Assembly: GCA_039621445.1 (NCBI GenBank)
Contig: CP154956.1
Location: forward strand, 61,502,362-61,566,361
Origin: Euglena gracilis
Lineage: Eukaryota > Euglenida > Euglenophyceae > Euglenales
Direction: 5' to 3'
Length of the DNA: 64,000 bases
Shown: piece by piece, positions 11,158 to 19,649 of the stretch
Position numbering within the stretch: the stretch's first letter is position 1
Layout of the letters: each line of letters starts with the position of its first letter
Made by a program: the position numbers and the translations under genes
Notes under the pieces: generated by a model
The model's database searches: none
What the model was told of the DNA's origin: nothing
The model's input: the letters and a program-made list of their open reading frames with translations, nothing else

Positions 11158-11739
11158 CACACACCGCCCTCCCCGCCCGGCTCCCCGGCGTGTTTGGGCG
11201 ATGGTCGGATGTGGGAGGCAGACCGCAAGCGTTCAACCCCGTTCTCCGTCACAGGCATTCTCCGTCACAGCATTGACGCCCAATTTCGAACCAATCCCGG
11301 CCATTTTGTGCAGTTCTCATTATGGTTCTTTCTCAGTTTAGCAAGTTCTTCAACCTGGCAAGTTGTCCTCTGTTCATAGATACTGGAGGGCCGCTTATCG
11401 GCACCCATTTGTATTTATCTCTGCGCTTTTGTGCTCGTGTTGGTCCACCTTAATGACTTGCGTTTTTGCACTGCTCGCAGGTTTTATTCCATTTTTTTGC
11501 GGGCGTCGTGGTGGGCGATTTTTAGGTCAGAATTTTCTTTCGTGCCGAAGGAATTTCACTTGCAAAGTGCTATGGTCTTGTGGTAATAATGATGAGATGG
11601 TGGGTGGATCCAAATAGTGGGTCCATTGATGAGGGTCCGCCCATCACCTGTCTGCCCACACCAACATTTCTCCAACAGTTCGTAAGAAACCTGGCCGCCG
11701 TCGTGCACTGCATTTTGGTTCCCGCCAGTTGCCATCGCC

Positions 11740-14700
11740 ATGAGCGATGCATTCAGTCCTGGGGACATCTGCAGCTGGACGTCGCGTAAGCCGAAGTGGC
11801 CCACATCCCCCGGGGGGTCCAGCCAGCCAGCAGCCTTTCTCCCCCCTCCCCCCATCGACGAGGTTTCATGATTTTCCAGCCACCCTGCAGGGGAGTCTGG
11901 GGGCCGTGTCAGTTGGCCCGCGGTGTCCGGCTCCGTTGCCCGCAGCATCGCCGATCGCCCCCAGTCTGGCCGGCCGGCCGCGGATGCCCCGCCCTCGCCC
12001 CCGTCCAGGCCCCGGTGCCCCCCGTCGGCCCCTAAAGGCACCGCGCACACACCACACAGCGGCACTGCACAGGAAGGGGGGCGGATGGACGCGAGGGTCG
12101 GGGGAGGGGTGCCAATGGGATGCGGATGATCCTCATGAGGCACAGGGGAGGCCCCGTTTGTGATGTGTTCATCCACAGCTCCCCTGGGCAGCCGGGCTGG
12201 AGGGTGCCGGGCAGGCACCTATGCCGACCGCAGCCGACCGCAGCCGACCGCGGCCGACCGCGGGTTTCAGGACTGTCATAGGTGGGGTGCCGACCGCAGC
12301 CGACCGCAACCGACTGCAGCCGACCGCAGCCGACCGCAGCCGACCGCGCAACTTTTTTCTAATTGATGTCAATTTTTCAGTGAGAATCACGAATTAAGCT
12401 CATTTTTATCCCAGATGTTGAGATTTTTCTGGCTCATCTGGCTCATGTTGTCATTTTTGGCCACATTTGGCCACTTTTGGCCATTTTTGGTCGCTTTTGT
12501 CCCCTTTTGGCCCATTTGTCACCACAACTCACCCATTTTGACCTATTTTGACAATTTTTGGACGTCTTTTGCCCACATCTTGTAATTTTGGGTCATTTTG
12601 TCCTGCTCTTGGGCCATTTTGGGTCATTTTGGGCCATTTTTGACCATTTAAAGCCACTTTCGAACTTTTGTTTTGTTATTTTTGCCCATTTTTTGGTCTC
12701 TCTTTTTTTTTTTGGTCCAATTTGACCATTTTGAGCATTTTGTGCCAGTTTGTTTCCAAAAGTGAACAAAAGCTGCTAAAGTGACCCAAATTGGCCAAAA
12801 GCAGCATTATTTCCTGCCCTTTGCTTTCTTTTGGTCACTTTTGTTGCTTTTGCCCACTTTTTGCTGTGCTTTGGCTGCTTTTGGCCAGATTTTGCTTTGC
12901 TTTGACCTCTTTTAACCACCTTTGGCCTCTTTAACCCACTTTTGACCACTTTTCTCTGCTTTTGGCCATTTTTACCCACTTCTGGCCATTTTCAGGCCAC
13001 TTTAAACGTCTTTTTGTTGCTTTTGACATCAAGATCAGTCAAACGTGACCTAAAAATGGCCTAAAAGTGGCAAAAAAATGGTTAAAATGGCCAAAAGTTC
13101 CAAAAGCAGGCAAAAATAACAAAAAAAATGCCCTAAGTGGTCCAAAAAAAGCCAAAAATGGCCCAAAATGACCGGCAAAGGCAGCAAAAATCGACCAAAT
13201 GTTGGCAACAGTGGCCAAAAGCAGTCCAAAAGCATCAAAAACTGGCCAAAAGCAGCGGAAAGTGGCCAAAAGTCGGCAACAGTGGATTGTGTGATTGTGA
13301 TATATGCTCATTTTTTGTTGGCCTGCCCCCCACCCACAGCAACTGCTTTGCCGACCGCAGCCGACCGCAGCCGACCGCAGCCGACCGCGGCCGACCGCAG
13401 CCGACCGCGGGCTAAAATTTGGAATCTGTCATAGGTGCTTGGTGCCGGGCACGGGCCTGCGCCCGGCGGGGGGCGGCCGTCTGCGGAACGGCGGCAGCGG
13501 GACTGCTCGTCATGCTGCTCTTCGCCGCCCTGCAGACCCCTTCTTTGGGGCTCAGCTCGAAGCAGGGGCGTCCCTCGTTGCGAGGGGGTTCGTCGTAAGG
13601 AAAGAGTGCTCCCCCCTCCACTTGCTGCAGTATGACACCGTTGCACACGTAAAGGGCTCAGAATACGCAAAACCTGGTTCTGCCGGTGGTAAGCTTCGCT
13701 CTTACCCATGAAGAGACAAGAGCTCAGCGACCCCATAACCACGACTCCCCTTCCAAGGGGCGACCCTCACCCCATCCCCATGATGGCCACCCCCCCCCCT
13801 TCCGAGGGGGCGACCACGGTCGACACTCCCACCCCATAACGGCAACCCCAACCTTCCAACAAGGCCGTCCTTAAGGGACAGGAAAGTTTTTTTTTTGTTT
13901 TCTTAAGGACCGCCCCCCTTTCGGCCAAAGGGCCGACCAAGGGCCGGACTGGGACTTGAACGGGGTCCATAATTAAAAGTCCAAAACACACATTTTTTGA
14001 TGATTTGGGTGGATGGGCGATGGTCCAAGGATGCCAAGAATCAGTTTTTTCCCCTGATGTCGACCTGTTCTCACCGAAGAATGTCAAATTTCTTTGCCCA
14101 TTTTCCTGTATATTTTCATTGGGTGTGCTGGGATATCGGAGTTTTTTTTATTTTTTTTTATTTGCTTAAGGACCGCCCTGCCTTCCAATTTCAACTTCCA
14201 GTTTGTGCGTTGATGCGAACAGCCGAACTTTTCCTTTTGAGGAAGGTTTTACACAATGAGATTGTCCAAATCTCATCGGGGGGGGGGGGGTGCACCACGG
14301 GTCAGTTTTTTTGCCTGGCGAAAGGGAAGGCCAGGAAATTTTTCAAGGTTTTCGGCCGATATTGGGTGGGTTTTGGGTGGGTGGGTGGGTTAATCCCCCC
14401 CCCCCCCGGGAGGGGAGATGTGGGTGGGTGGGTGGGTTGGAGGCTGGGTTTTCGAAAAAAGTGGTGGACCAGGAGAGTTTGGACCAGGAAATGGTACCAC
14501 CCCCAGCAGCCACTGAGTGAATTTATGGAGGGGTCTTTTTCTGGGGGTGGTGGTTTTTTTTGTATTTTATTTTATTTAACTAATCTGGTCCCAAAAGACG
14601 TCATTTTTGGAATTCCCAAAACCACGAGTTATTGTTTTGCCTCTTTATATTTTACTTCGGTGTTTTCTGCCATGTTTTTTTTGTGCCAATCGGTGTCAAT

Positions 14701-15148
14701 TGAGGTTTGGTCTTTGGTCTCAAATTATCCTCAGAAATCAAATATTCCTCATTTTACACCAAAAGTTAGGATTTGGGTGAATTGCAAAAGGAGGATTTTC
14801 ACCGCCTCCAGAGCTTCGCATTTTCCAAGGGGGGTCATAAATTTGGGAAACAGTCTTCTTTTGTTGTCTTTTGCTCGGTCGACCTCGGGCGAGGTTTAAG
14901 GGTTGCCTTTTCCCCCTGGCTGCCAGGCCCCAGGCGGCCTCCCCTGGCCGCGCATCGCCCGCGGTGTTGCGTGGGACAGCGACCCCCCTGATGGACCGCC
15001 CATCAAGGCCACCTGGTGTTGCCCTCCGCATCGGTGCGAAACGGCCCCAGTTAACCTCTGCAGGGGTGAAGTCCACTGCCTTCTCCCCAGCGGTGTGCTG
15101 CGTCGTGCCACCTCTCGTGTTGATCACGTCATCCAACCCTGGATGGGC
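11740..15148 (+). CDS. Unrecognised gene, exons before the Tc1 insertion
   Basis: Best-supported exons: 13536-13594, 14927-15015 and 15064-15148. They join in consistent phase (0, then 2+1) across good acceptors (tgctcttcgccgccctgcag; tgccag; cctctgcag) and donors (gtaagg, gtgttg, gtatgt). The protein part includes PFFGAQLEAGASLVARGFV, then GVAWDSDPPDGPPIKATW, then GEVHCLLPSGVLRRATSRVD. A likely first exon is 11740-11785 (MSDAFSPGDICSWTS; donor gtaagc), and a proline/arginine-rich exon may start at 11946 in matching phase, but I could not link these to 13536. I do not recognise the family. The next intron took a Tc1-like insertion 8 bp past the donor. Possible later exons are at 18493 and 19133. 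Confidence 0.5.
11805..11895. repeat. Family A dispersed repeat copy
   Basis: It reads GGGGTCCAGCCAGCCAGCAG, then CCTTTCTCC, CATCGACGAGGTTTCATGAT and TTTCCAGCC. It sits 20 bp after the donor at 11786. Confidence 0.65.
12224..12350. repeat. Decamer array GACCGCAGCC, copy 1
   Basis: Tandem GACCGCAGCC/GACCGCGGCC units form two blocks. They are split by a segment containing GACTGTCATAGGTG, which recurs beside copy 2 as CTGTCATAGGTG. Confidence 0.9.
12430..13300. repeat. Degenerate TTTTGGCCA satellite that switches strand near 13030
   Basis: From 12440 to about 13020 the + strand is built of TTTTGGCCA-like units. From about 13040 to 13285 it is built of the complement, TGGCCAAAA-like. The two halves thus form a loose giant inverted repeat. 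Decamer arrays in the same orientation lie on both sides. Lysine-rich reading frames through it are shadows of the repeat. Confidence 0.8.
13351..13410. repeat. Decamer array GACCGCAGCC, copy 2
   Basis: Six tandem GACCGCAGCC/GACCGCGGCC units, the same unit and strand as the array 1 kb upstream. Confidence 0.9.
13862..14179. repeat. Family B element, most complete copy
   Basis: 318 bp. The left end is GGCCGTCCTTAAGGGACAGG and the right end CTTAAGGACCGCCCT. In between come a second internal GGACCGCCCC end, the palindrome GGCCAAAGGGCCGACC, GGGACTTGAACGGGGTCC, the core GGTGGATGGGCGATGGTCCA, a GATGTCGACCTGTTCTC segment and a T run. There is no reading frame of note. The reverse strand of ACTTGAAC reads GTTCAAGTCC, which resembles a Pol III B box, but no A box is clear. 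It is either a MITE-like DNA element or a tRNA-derived SINE. Confidence 0.7.
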
Positions 15149-15346
15149 GTATGTGTACAGTGTGCCAAAAAAGTTTTTATACCCTAAAGCCAAAAAAAGT
15201 TTTTATACCCCTCAGACGAAAAAATAAAAAATGCTTTTTTCTTTGGTTAAACATATGCCTTGTGCCATGGGTTGGGGGGGCCACAATGGGTGATGGGCAG
15301 AGCAAGGTGGCGCCTGCACCATATGCTGCACGCTCCTAAAGGCTGT

Positions 15347-16269
15347 TCAGTAGCGTGTGTGACCTCCTTTGGCCGCCAGCACGGCATGCATGCAGGCAGG
15401 CAGGCTTTTGCACAGTTTCAAAACGGAGTCCTGGGGTATCCCCACGAATGCTTGCCGTATGGCCACCCAAAGGGAGGTTTTGTTGCTGTACGCCCGCTGA
15501 CCCAGCCTGCTAACCACTTGCGGCCAGAGGTTTTCAGTCATTCTGGTGCACGTGGCAGTTGTTGGTGGTGGGTAGCCTGGGGGAGTGGGGGGGGGGTGGC
15601 TGAGCGTATGAGCCAGACCTGACCGGAGCTACAGCAACAAAACTGTTGGAAATACGTCCCTTGAGCAGTTGTATTCACACGCGCGCGCACACACACCCAC
15701 ACCCACACCCACACCCACAGACATGTGTGAAGCCGATTTCAGGAGAAGAATGCCCGTGCAGGTCGGAGCCCCTCTCCACGACCACATTTCCCGTGCCAAA
15801 TTGGCCAAATCCTGCCTTTCACCAAATATCCCTAATGACCAAACTGGCAATCTCCCCCCCACCCTGCCCTGGGCAGGGTTCAGCCAGAAGACTGCATTCA
15901 ATAACGTTCAGGTCAGGTGAGTTTGGTGGCCAGGCCCTGTTGTTGAACAACCTGACACCCTTATCGTTCAGCCAGTCCTGTGTCGACCTGCTTTTCCTGC
16001 TTTTGTGCACCGGTGCCCCATCTTGTTGGAATTGGTATGTGCTCGCCCTGAAGAGCAGAATTTGAAATCTACCAGCAAACAGGATGGGCACAACGAGGAT
16101 TGATGAAATGGAGGGAGTCGCTCAAAATTCCTTGAAAAGCTGCAGAATACACTGTTTCTGGACACCTCCTAAATGCAATCCTCCCCTTTCCGTTGATAGC
16201 AGCCCACACCATAGATCCATTTAGTGACCCCTGGGGGGGGCACTTTTTCCGGGGCCCAAACCCACCCAC
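15347..16269 (-). pseudogene. Tc1-like transposase, broken
   Basis: On the - strand three frames together cover part of a Tc1 transposase. 16269-16069 has GSMVWAAINGKGRI. 16091-15868 has FQQDGAPVHKS and WPPNSPDLNVIE, which includes two of the three catalytic acidic residues. 15541-15347 has ENLWPQVVSRL and ends in AKGGHTRY, the usual Tc1 C-terminus. The N-terminal DNA-binding region is missing. Frames shift near 16080, and a ~330 bp insertion containing a CACACCC repeat splits the conserved ...IE|NLWP... junction. The enzyme cannot be functional. Confidence 0.85.
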
Positions 16270-16387
16270 CTACTTTTTTTTTGAAAACCCAGCCACCCAC
16301 GACCCCCCATCCCCAGGAGGGAGGAGTCACACAGGTGTTAAATGTATCTATGGCTAAGACCATGACACTTTGGACGATCCCAACGGA

Positions 16388-16570
16388 TGGGTGTGAGTGT
16401 GAGTGTGGGTGTGGGTGTGGGTGTGGGTGTGGGTGTGGGTGTGGGTGTGGTGTGGGTGTGGGTGTGGGTGTGGGTGTGTGGGTGTGTGGGTGTGAGTGTG
16501 GGTGTGTGTGTGGGTGTGAGTGTGGGTGTGGGTGTGGGTGTGGGTGTGGGTGTGGGTGTGTGTGCGCGCG
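16388..16570. repeat. GGGTGT microsatellite inside the Tc1 element
   Basis: About 180 bp of GGGTGT, with GGGTGTGT and GAGTGT variants. A shorter complementary version (CACACCC) lies at 15690-15718 in the other arm, so this tract is part of the inverted repeat and has expanded on one side. Confidence 0.9.
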
Positions 16571-16710
16571 CGTGTGAATACAACTGCTCAAGGGACGTAT
16601 TTCCAACAGTTTTGTTGCTGTAGCTCCGGTCAGGTCTGGCTCATACGCTCAGCCACCCCCCCCCCACTCCCCCAGGCTACCCACCACCAACAACTGCCAC
16701 GTGCACCAGA

Positions 16711-16905
16711 ATGACTGAAAACCTCTGGCCGCAAGTGGTTAGCAGGCTGGGTCAGCGGGCGTACAGCAACAAAACCTCCCTTTGGGTGGCCATACGGCAA
16801 GCATTCGTGGGGATACCCCAGGACTCCGTTTTGAAACTGTACAAAAGCCTGCCTGCCTGCATGCATGCCGTGCTGGCGGCCAAAGGAGGTCACACACGCT
16901 ACTGA
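16711..16905 (+). pseudogene. Second copy of the Tc1 transposase C-terminus, in the right arm
   Basis: 64 codons from MTENLWPQVVSRLGQRAYSN to AKGGHTRY and stop. It is an inverted duplicate of the - strand copy at 15347-15541 and differs by a single residue (C to Y). Confidence 0.85.
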
Positions 16906-17714
16906 ACAGCCTTTAGGAGCGTGCAGCATATGGTGCAGGCGCCACCTTGCTCTGCCCATCACCCATTGTGGCCCCCCAACCCATGGCACAAGGCATATGT
17001 TTAACCAAATAAAAAAACATTTTTTTTATTTTTTCGTCTGAGGGGTATAAAAACTTTTTTGGCTTTAGGGTATAAAAACTTTTTTGGCACACTGTACCTG
17101 TGCATTTGTGTTGGATGTATAGAGAGAGATTTGCTGTGGTGTGTTATTTCAACTGTCACGCCGACCCTTGTAAAGAGGATGATTTTGAGGAAGAGGTTTT
17201 TTCCTGCCCTGGAGATTTTCACCAGATTTTCTGCCTCTGGTGTCCATCAACAAACCTGATCTGAGAACAGCTCTGAACACCCTGCAAAGAGCCCCAGCAA
17301 TTGCATCACATTTCCAAAGAGAACCTCATTTCTGTCACCTCTCTGCACCTCTCTGGTGTGACATCTTGAATTCATCACACCTGGCAGGTTTTCATCCCCC
17401 CCAAGGTGTTATATATCTGCATTTCCTCAATCAGACCGTCAACGTATCTTCGCCATCGATCGGCAAAGTGGTAGGGACGATCGCTCTTCCCATCTCGTCA
17501 GGCTTCTATTGAGCACATTGGCTTTGTTTAAAAACGCATCAGCTTGTTCAGAAAAGATAAGTGATTGATGGACTGACCTTGTGTCCCATTGCTTCGTACT
17601 TCAAACCATCGTTTTAACTTGGGTTGAGCTTCCAAAATGTGTCTTTCGTTCTTTTCCTTTGTGTGTTTGTGTGTGGGTATGCGTGTGTGTGGGTGAGTGG
17701 ATGTCGGGGTGTTG

Positions 17715-17860
17715 CTTTAGAAAATTTGACCCCCCGAAGGTCCAGCCAGCCAGCAGCTTTTTCCCAGCCAGCAGCCTTTTTCCAGCCCGGGACCACCCCC
17801 ATCAACGAGATTTATTTATTTCCAGCCGCCCAAAGGGCAATTGGACGGTAACAGGTTTTT
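17715..17860. repeat. Family A dispersed repeat, fullest copy
   Basis: In order: AGAAAATTTGACCCCCCGAA, GGTCCAGCCAGCCAGCAGC, TTTTTCCCAGCCAGCAGCC, TTTTTCCAGCCCGGGACC, CCATCAACGAGATTTATTTA, TTTCCAGCCGCCCAAAGGGC and AATTGGACGGTAACAGG. It is non-coding and has no clear terminal inverted repeats. The repeated CCAGCC blocks resemble a stepwise-grown element. Confidence 0.75.
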
Positions 17861-18071
17861 TTCGCTTTCAGGGGTACAGTTTTTTTTTTAGGCATCTTAA
17901 AGAAAATGCACCCTGTTATTCCCGTGGCATTGGCTGAAGTTTCCCCAAATGATATATTGGCCAAAGTCCTAGACATTTTCAGCCAAGGACAGGTGCCAGT
18001 CTGCTGGTCCGCCAGGTTTGCTCAATTTGGGTACACGGATGCTGGGGAGGGGTATTGCGCAGACCTGACCA

Positions 18072-18290
18072 AGGGTGGTCCGTGGGGGTCAATTTTTTTT
18101 ATTATGGACTGCCGCTGACCAAGGGGGTGGTTCAGGCTTGAAAGGGTCGAAAACTATGAAGACAAAAATCGTGGGGTTTTGGTGCTTTGTGTGAGTGGGC
18201 GATGGTCCAAGGATGCTAGCCCTTTTCTTCCCTGTGAGTTTTCAGCCAACTGTGATGGGTCAGTTTTATTTTTTTGCTACAGGCCCGAAC
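18072..18290. repeat. Family B element copy
   Basis: GGGTGGTCCGTGGGGGTC at the left, then GACCAAGGGGGTGGTTCAGG and CTTGAAAGGGTC, followed by the core GTGGGCGATGGTCCAAGGAT and a GCTAGCCCTTTTCTTCCCTG segment. Confidence 0.6.
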
Positions 18291-18492
18291 TGGCTTGGCA
18301 CAAAAAAGAGAAAAGGACTTGTATCAATGTTAACTGCCCCCCCCCCCCCGTCAGTGTGAGCCGCCCACGCTGACGAGGGGGGCCATCTCCATTAATAGTA
18401 ATAATTTTGACCTTAAACCCGCCATGAGGTTGCAAGGGAAGTCTGCTCTTGCCTCATCCTTGGATTCCTTTTGAGGAGCAGCTCCCGTCCAG

Positions 18493-18646
18493 GACCCCTG
18501 ACCTTGGCGGCCACTGTGGGGACTGCCCCGGGTGTGCCCACCTCCCCAGGGTGGCGGGGTGGAGTTGTCACATACCCTGCTCTCTGGCCAGAAACGTCAG
18601 AAACCTGCAGAAAATGCAAAGCATTTTGGCCAAAAAAAATGCATGA
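18493..18646 (+). CDS. Candidate terminal exon, cysteine/histidine-rich, unknown product
   Basis: After a possible acceptor (ccgtccag ending at 18492) the sequence is open to a TGA at 18644-18646. It contains GGHCGDCPGCAHLPR followed by SCHIPCSLARNVRNLQKMQS. The spacing of cysteines and histidines could bind zinc, but no named finger is recognised. The phase (needs two bases) does not match the known end of the upstream exon at 15148, so at least one exon is missing or this is not part of that gene. The - strand is open here too. Confidence 0.25.
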
Positions 18647-19132
18647 CCAAGGCGTCACTCTCTGTTCACCATAACCAACAATGTCAGCCATGGTGCCCCT
18701 TACTTGTGACCAGGGGAGTAGGATTCGATGTGGGGTCTTTGAAACCCCTAGTGTCCTTATCATCATTGGATGAGTACCCACACCTCATCACCCAAGGGTT
18801 TTCTCTTGAGGCAGGTCTCTTGGTGGAAAAAAAAAAGTGCGGAAATGGGTTCGTTGGTTATAGAAATGGGTTAGTTGAACGTGGGCAAAATTCGGTGAGC
18901 ATGTGATTTGGTTGGTGTTGAAGAACGGTGTTGAAGAACACCAATGTCAAATTTGTTTTTGGCATATGGACAATGTGGACAACATGGACAATATGGGCAA
19001 AATGCCTCCCAAAAGGGAAAATGGAAAAAATGTGCAAAAATGCGCATTTTGAAAAATTGACAAAAATTCCCCCAAAAATGCGCAAAAATGCGCAGCGCAT
19101 CCCCCCCCTGGCAAGTGCGCACAACCCTCAAG

Positions 19133-19245
19133 TGGCCAAAGAGCTCCTGGATGGTTTTCACTTGTTTGACAGGTGTCAGCAGGCCTTCGTCTGGTTGATT
19201 GGTAGACTGGGGATGAAGAATTATCTCCGGGCCCTTTTCCTGTGA
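19133..19245 (+). CDS. Candidate exon or terminal exon, unknown product
   Basis: After an AG at 19131-19132 the frame reads VAKELLDGFHLFDR. It either meets a donor (AG|gtgtca at 19173) or runs on to a TGA at 19243-19245. It lies 400 bp before the start of the glutaredoxin gene and could be the last exon of the gene begun near 11740. No family recognised. Confidence 0.3.
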
Positions 19246-19649
19246 CTGTTCGCTTTGTAGGAAAACCCGGTTTTGTTTGCAAATAGAACACCTGGGTCAT
19301 TTTGGTTTAATTTTGGGTTTATTGTTGGAAATTTTTCTAAGTCCTTTTTCCCTTAGGAATGTCACAAACTCAGCGCATTTTTTGCGCATTTTTTGCGCAT
19401 TTTTTTTAACATTTTTGCGCCTTTTTTCCGAGGGCCGTCCAGCACATTCCCCCCCCCTGCATTTGCGCACCCCCGTCAAGTATTTCCAACCCGGCTTGAT
19501 CTTCAACCTTTGCCTCAATGTTTCGACGCAAGTCCAAGACTGAATGATGGGATTTTATGTTGGGTGTATTTTCAAAGTTGTTCAAAAAAATCCTCCGCAA
19601 CGAAGCAGCCTTCGGCGATCCCAAATGCACATACGGCGGGAGAGGGGGG

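Larger units (their letters stand above)
15158..17094. mobile_element. Decayed Tc1/mariner-like transposon with long inverted repeats and TA duplication
   Basis: The ends CAGTGTGCCAAAAAAGTTTT and their reverse complement are flanked by TA at 15156-15157 and 17095-17096, the target duplication of Tc1/mariner elements. Long inverted arms (about 15158-15718 and 16510-17094) both contain the C-terminal part of a Tc1-type transposase. The central part carries remnants of the DDE core on the - strand and an expanded GGGTGT microsatellite. It inserted 8 bp after the donor at 15149. Confidence 0.9.
17097..18492. other. Intronic or intergenic stretch with family A and B copies; no gene seen
   Basis: No exon could be joined here. 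It contains a family A copy at 17715-17860 and a family B copy at 18072-18290. The rest is unremarkable AT-rich sequence. Confidence 0.4.

Noticed and set aside
12776-12979. Lysine-rich - strand frame resembling a basic protein
   Set aside because: It is produced by the TTTTGGCCA satellite.
13945-13965. Possible tRNA gene from the ACTTGAAC (reverse GTTCAAGTCC) segment
   Set aside because: Only a B-box-like stretch is present. No acceptor stem, anticodon arm or A box could be folded.
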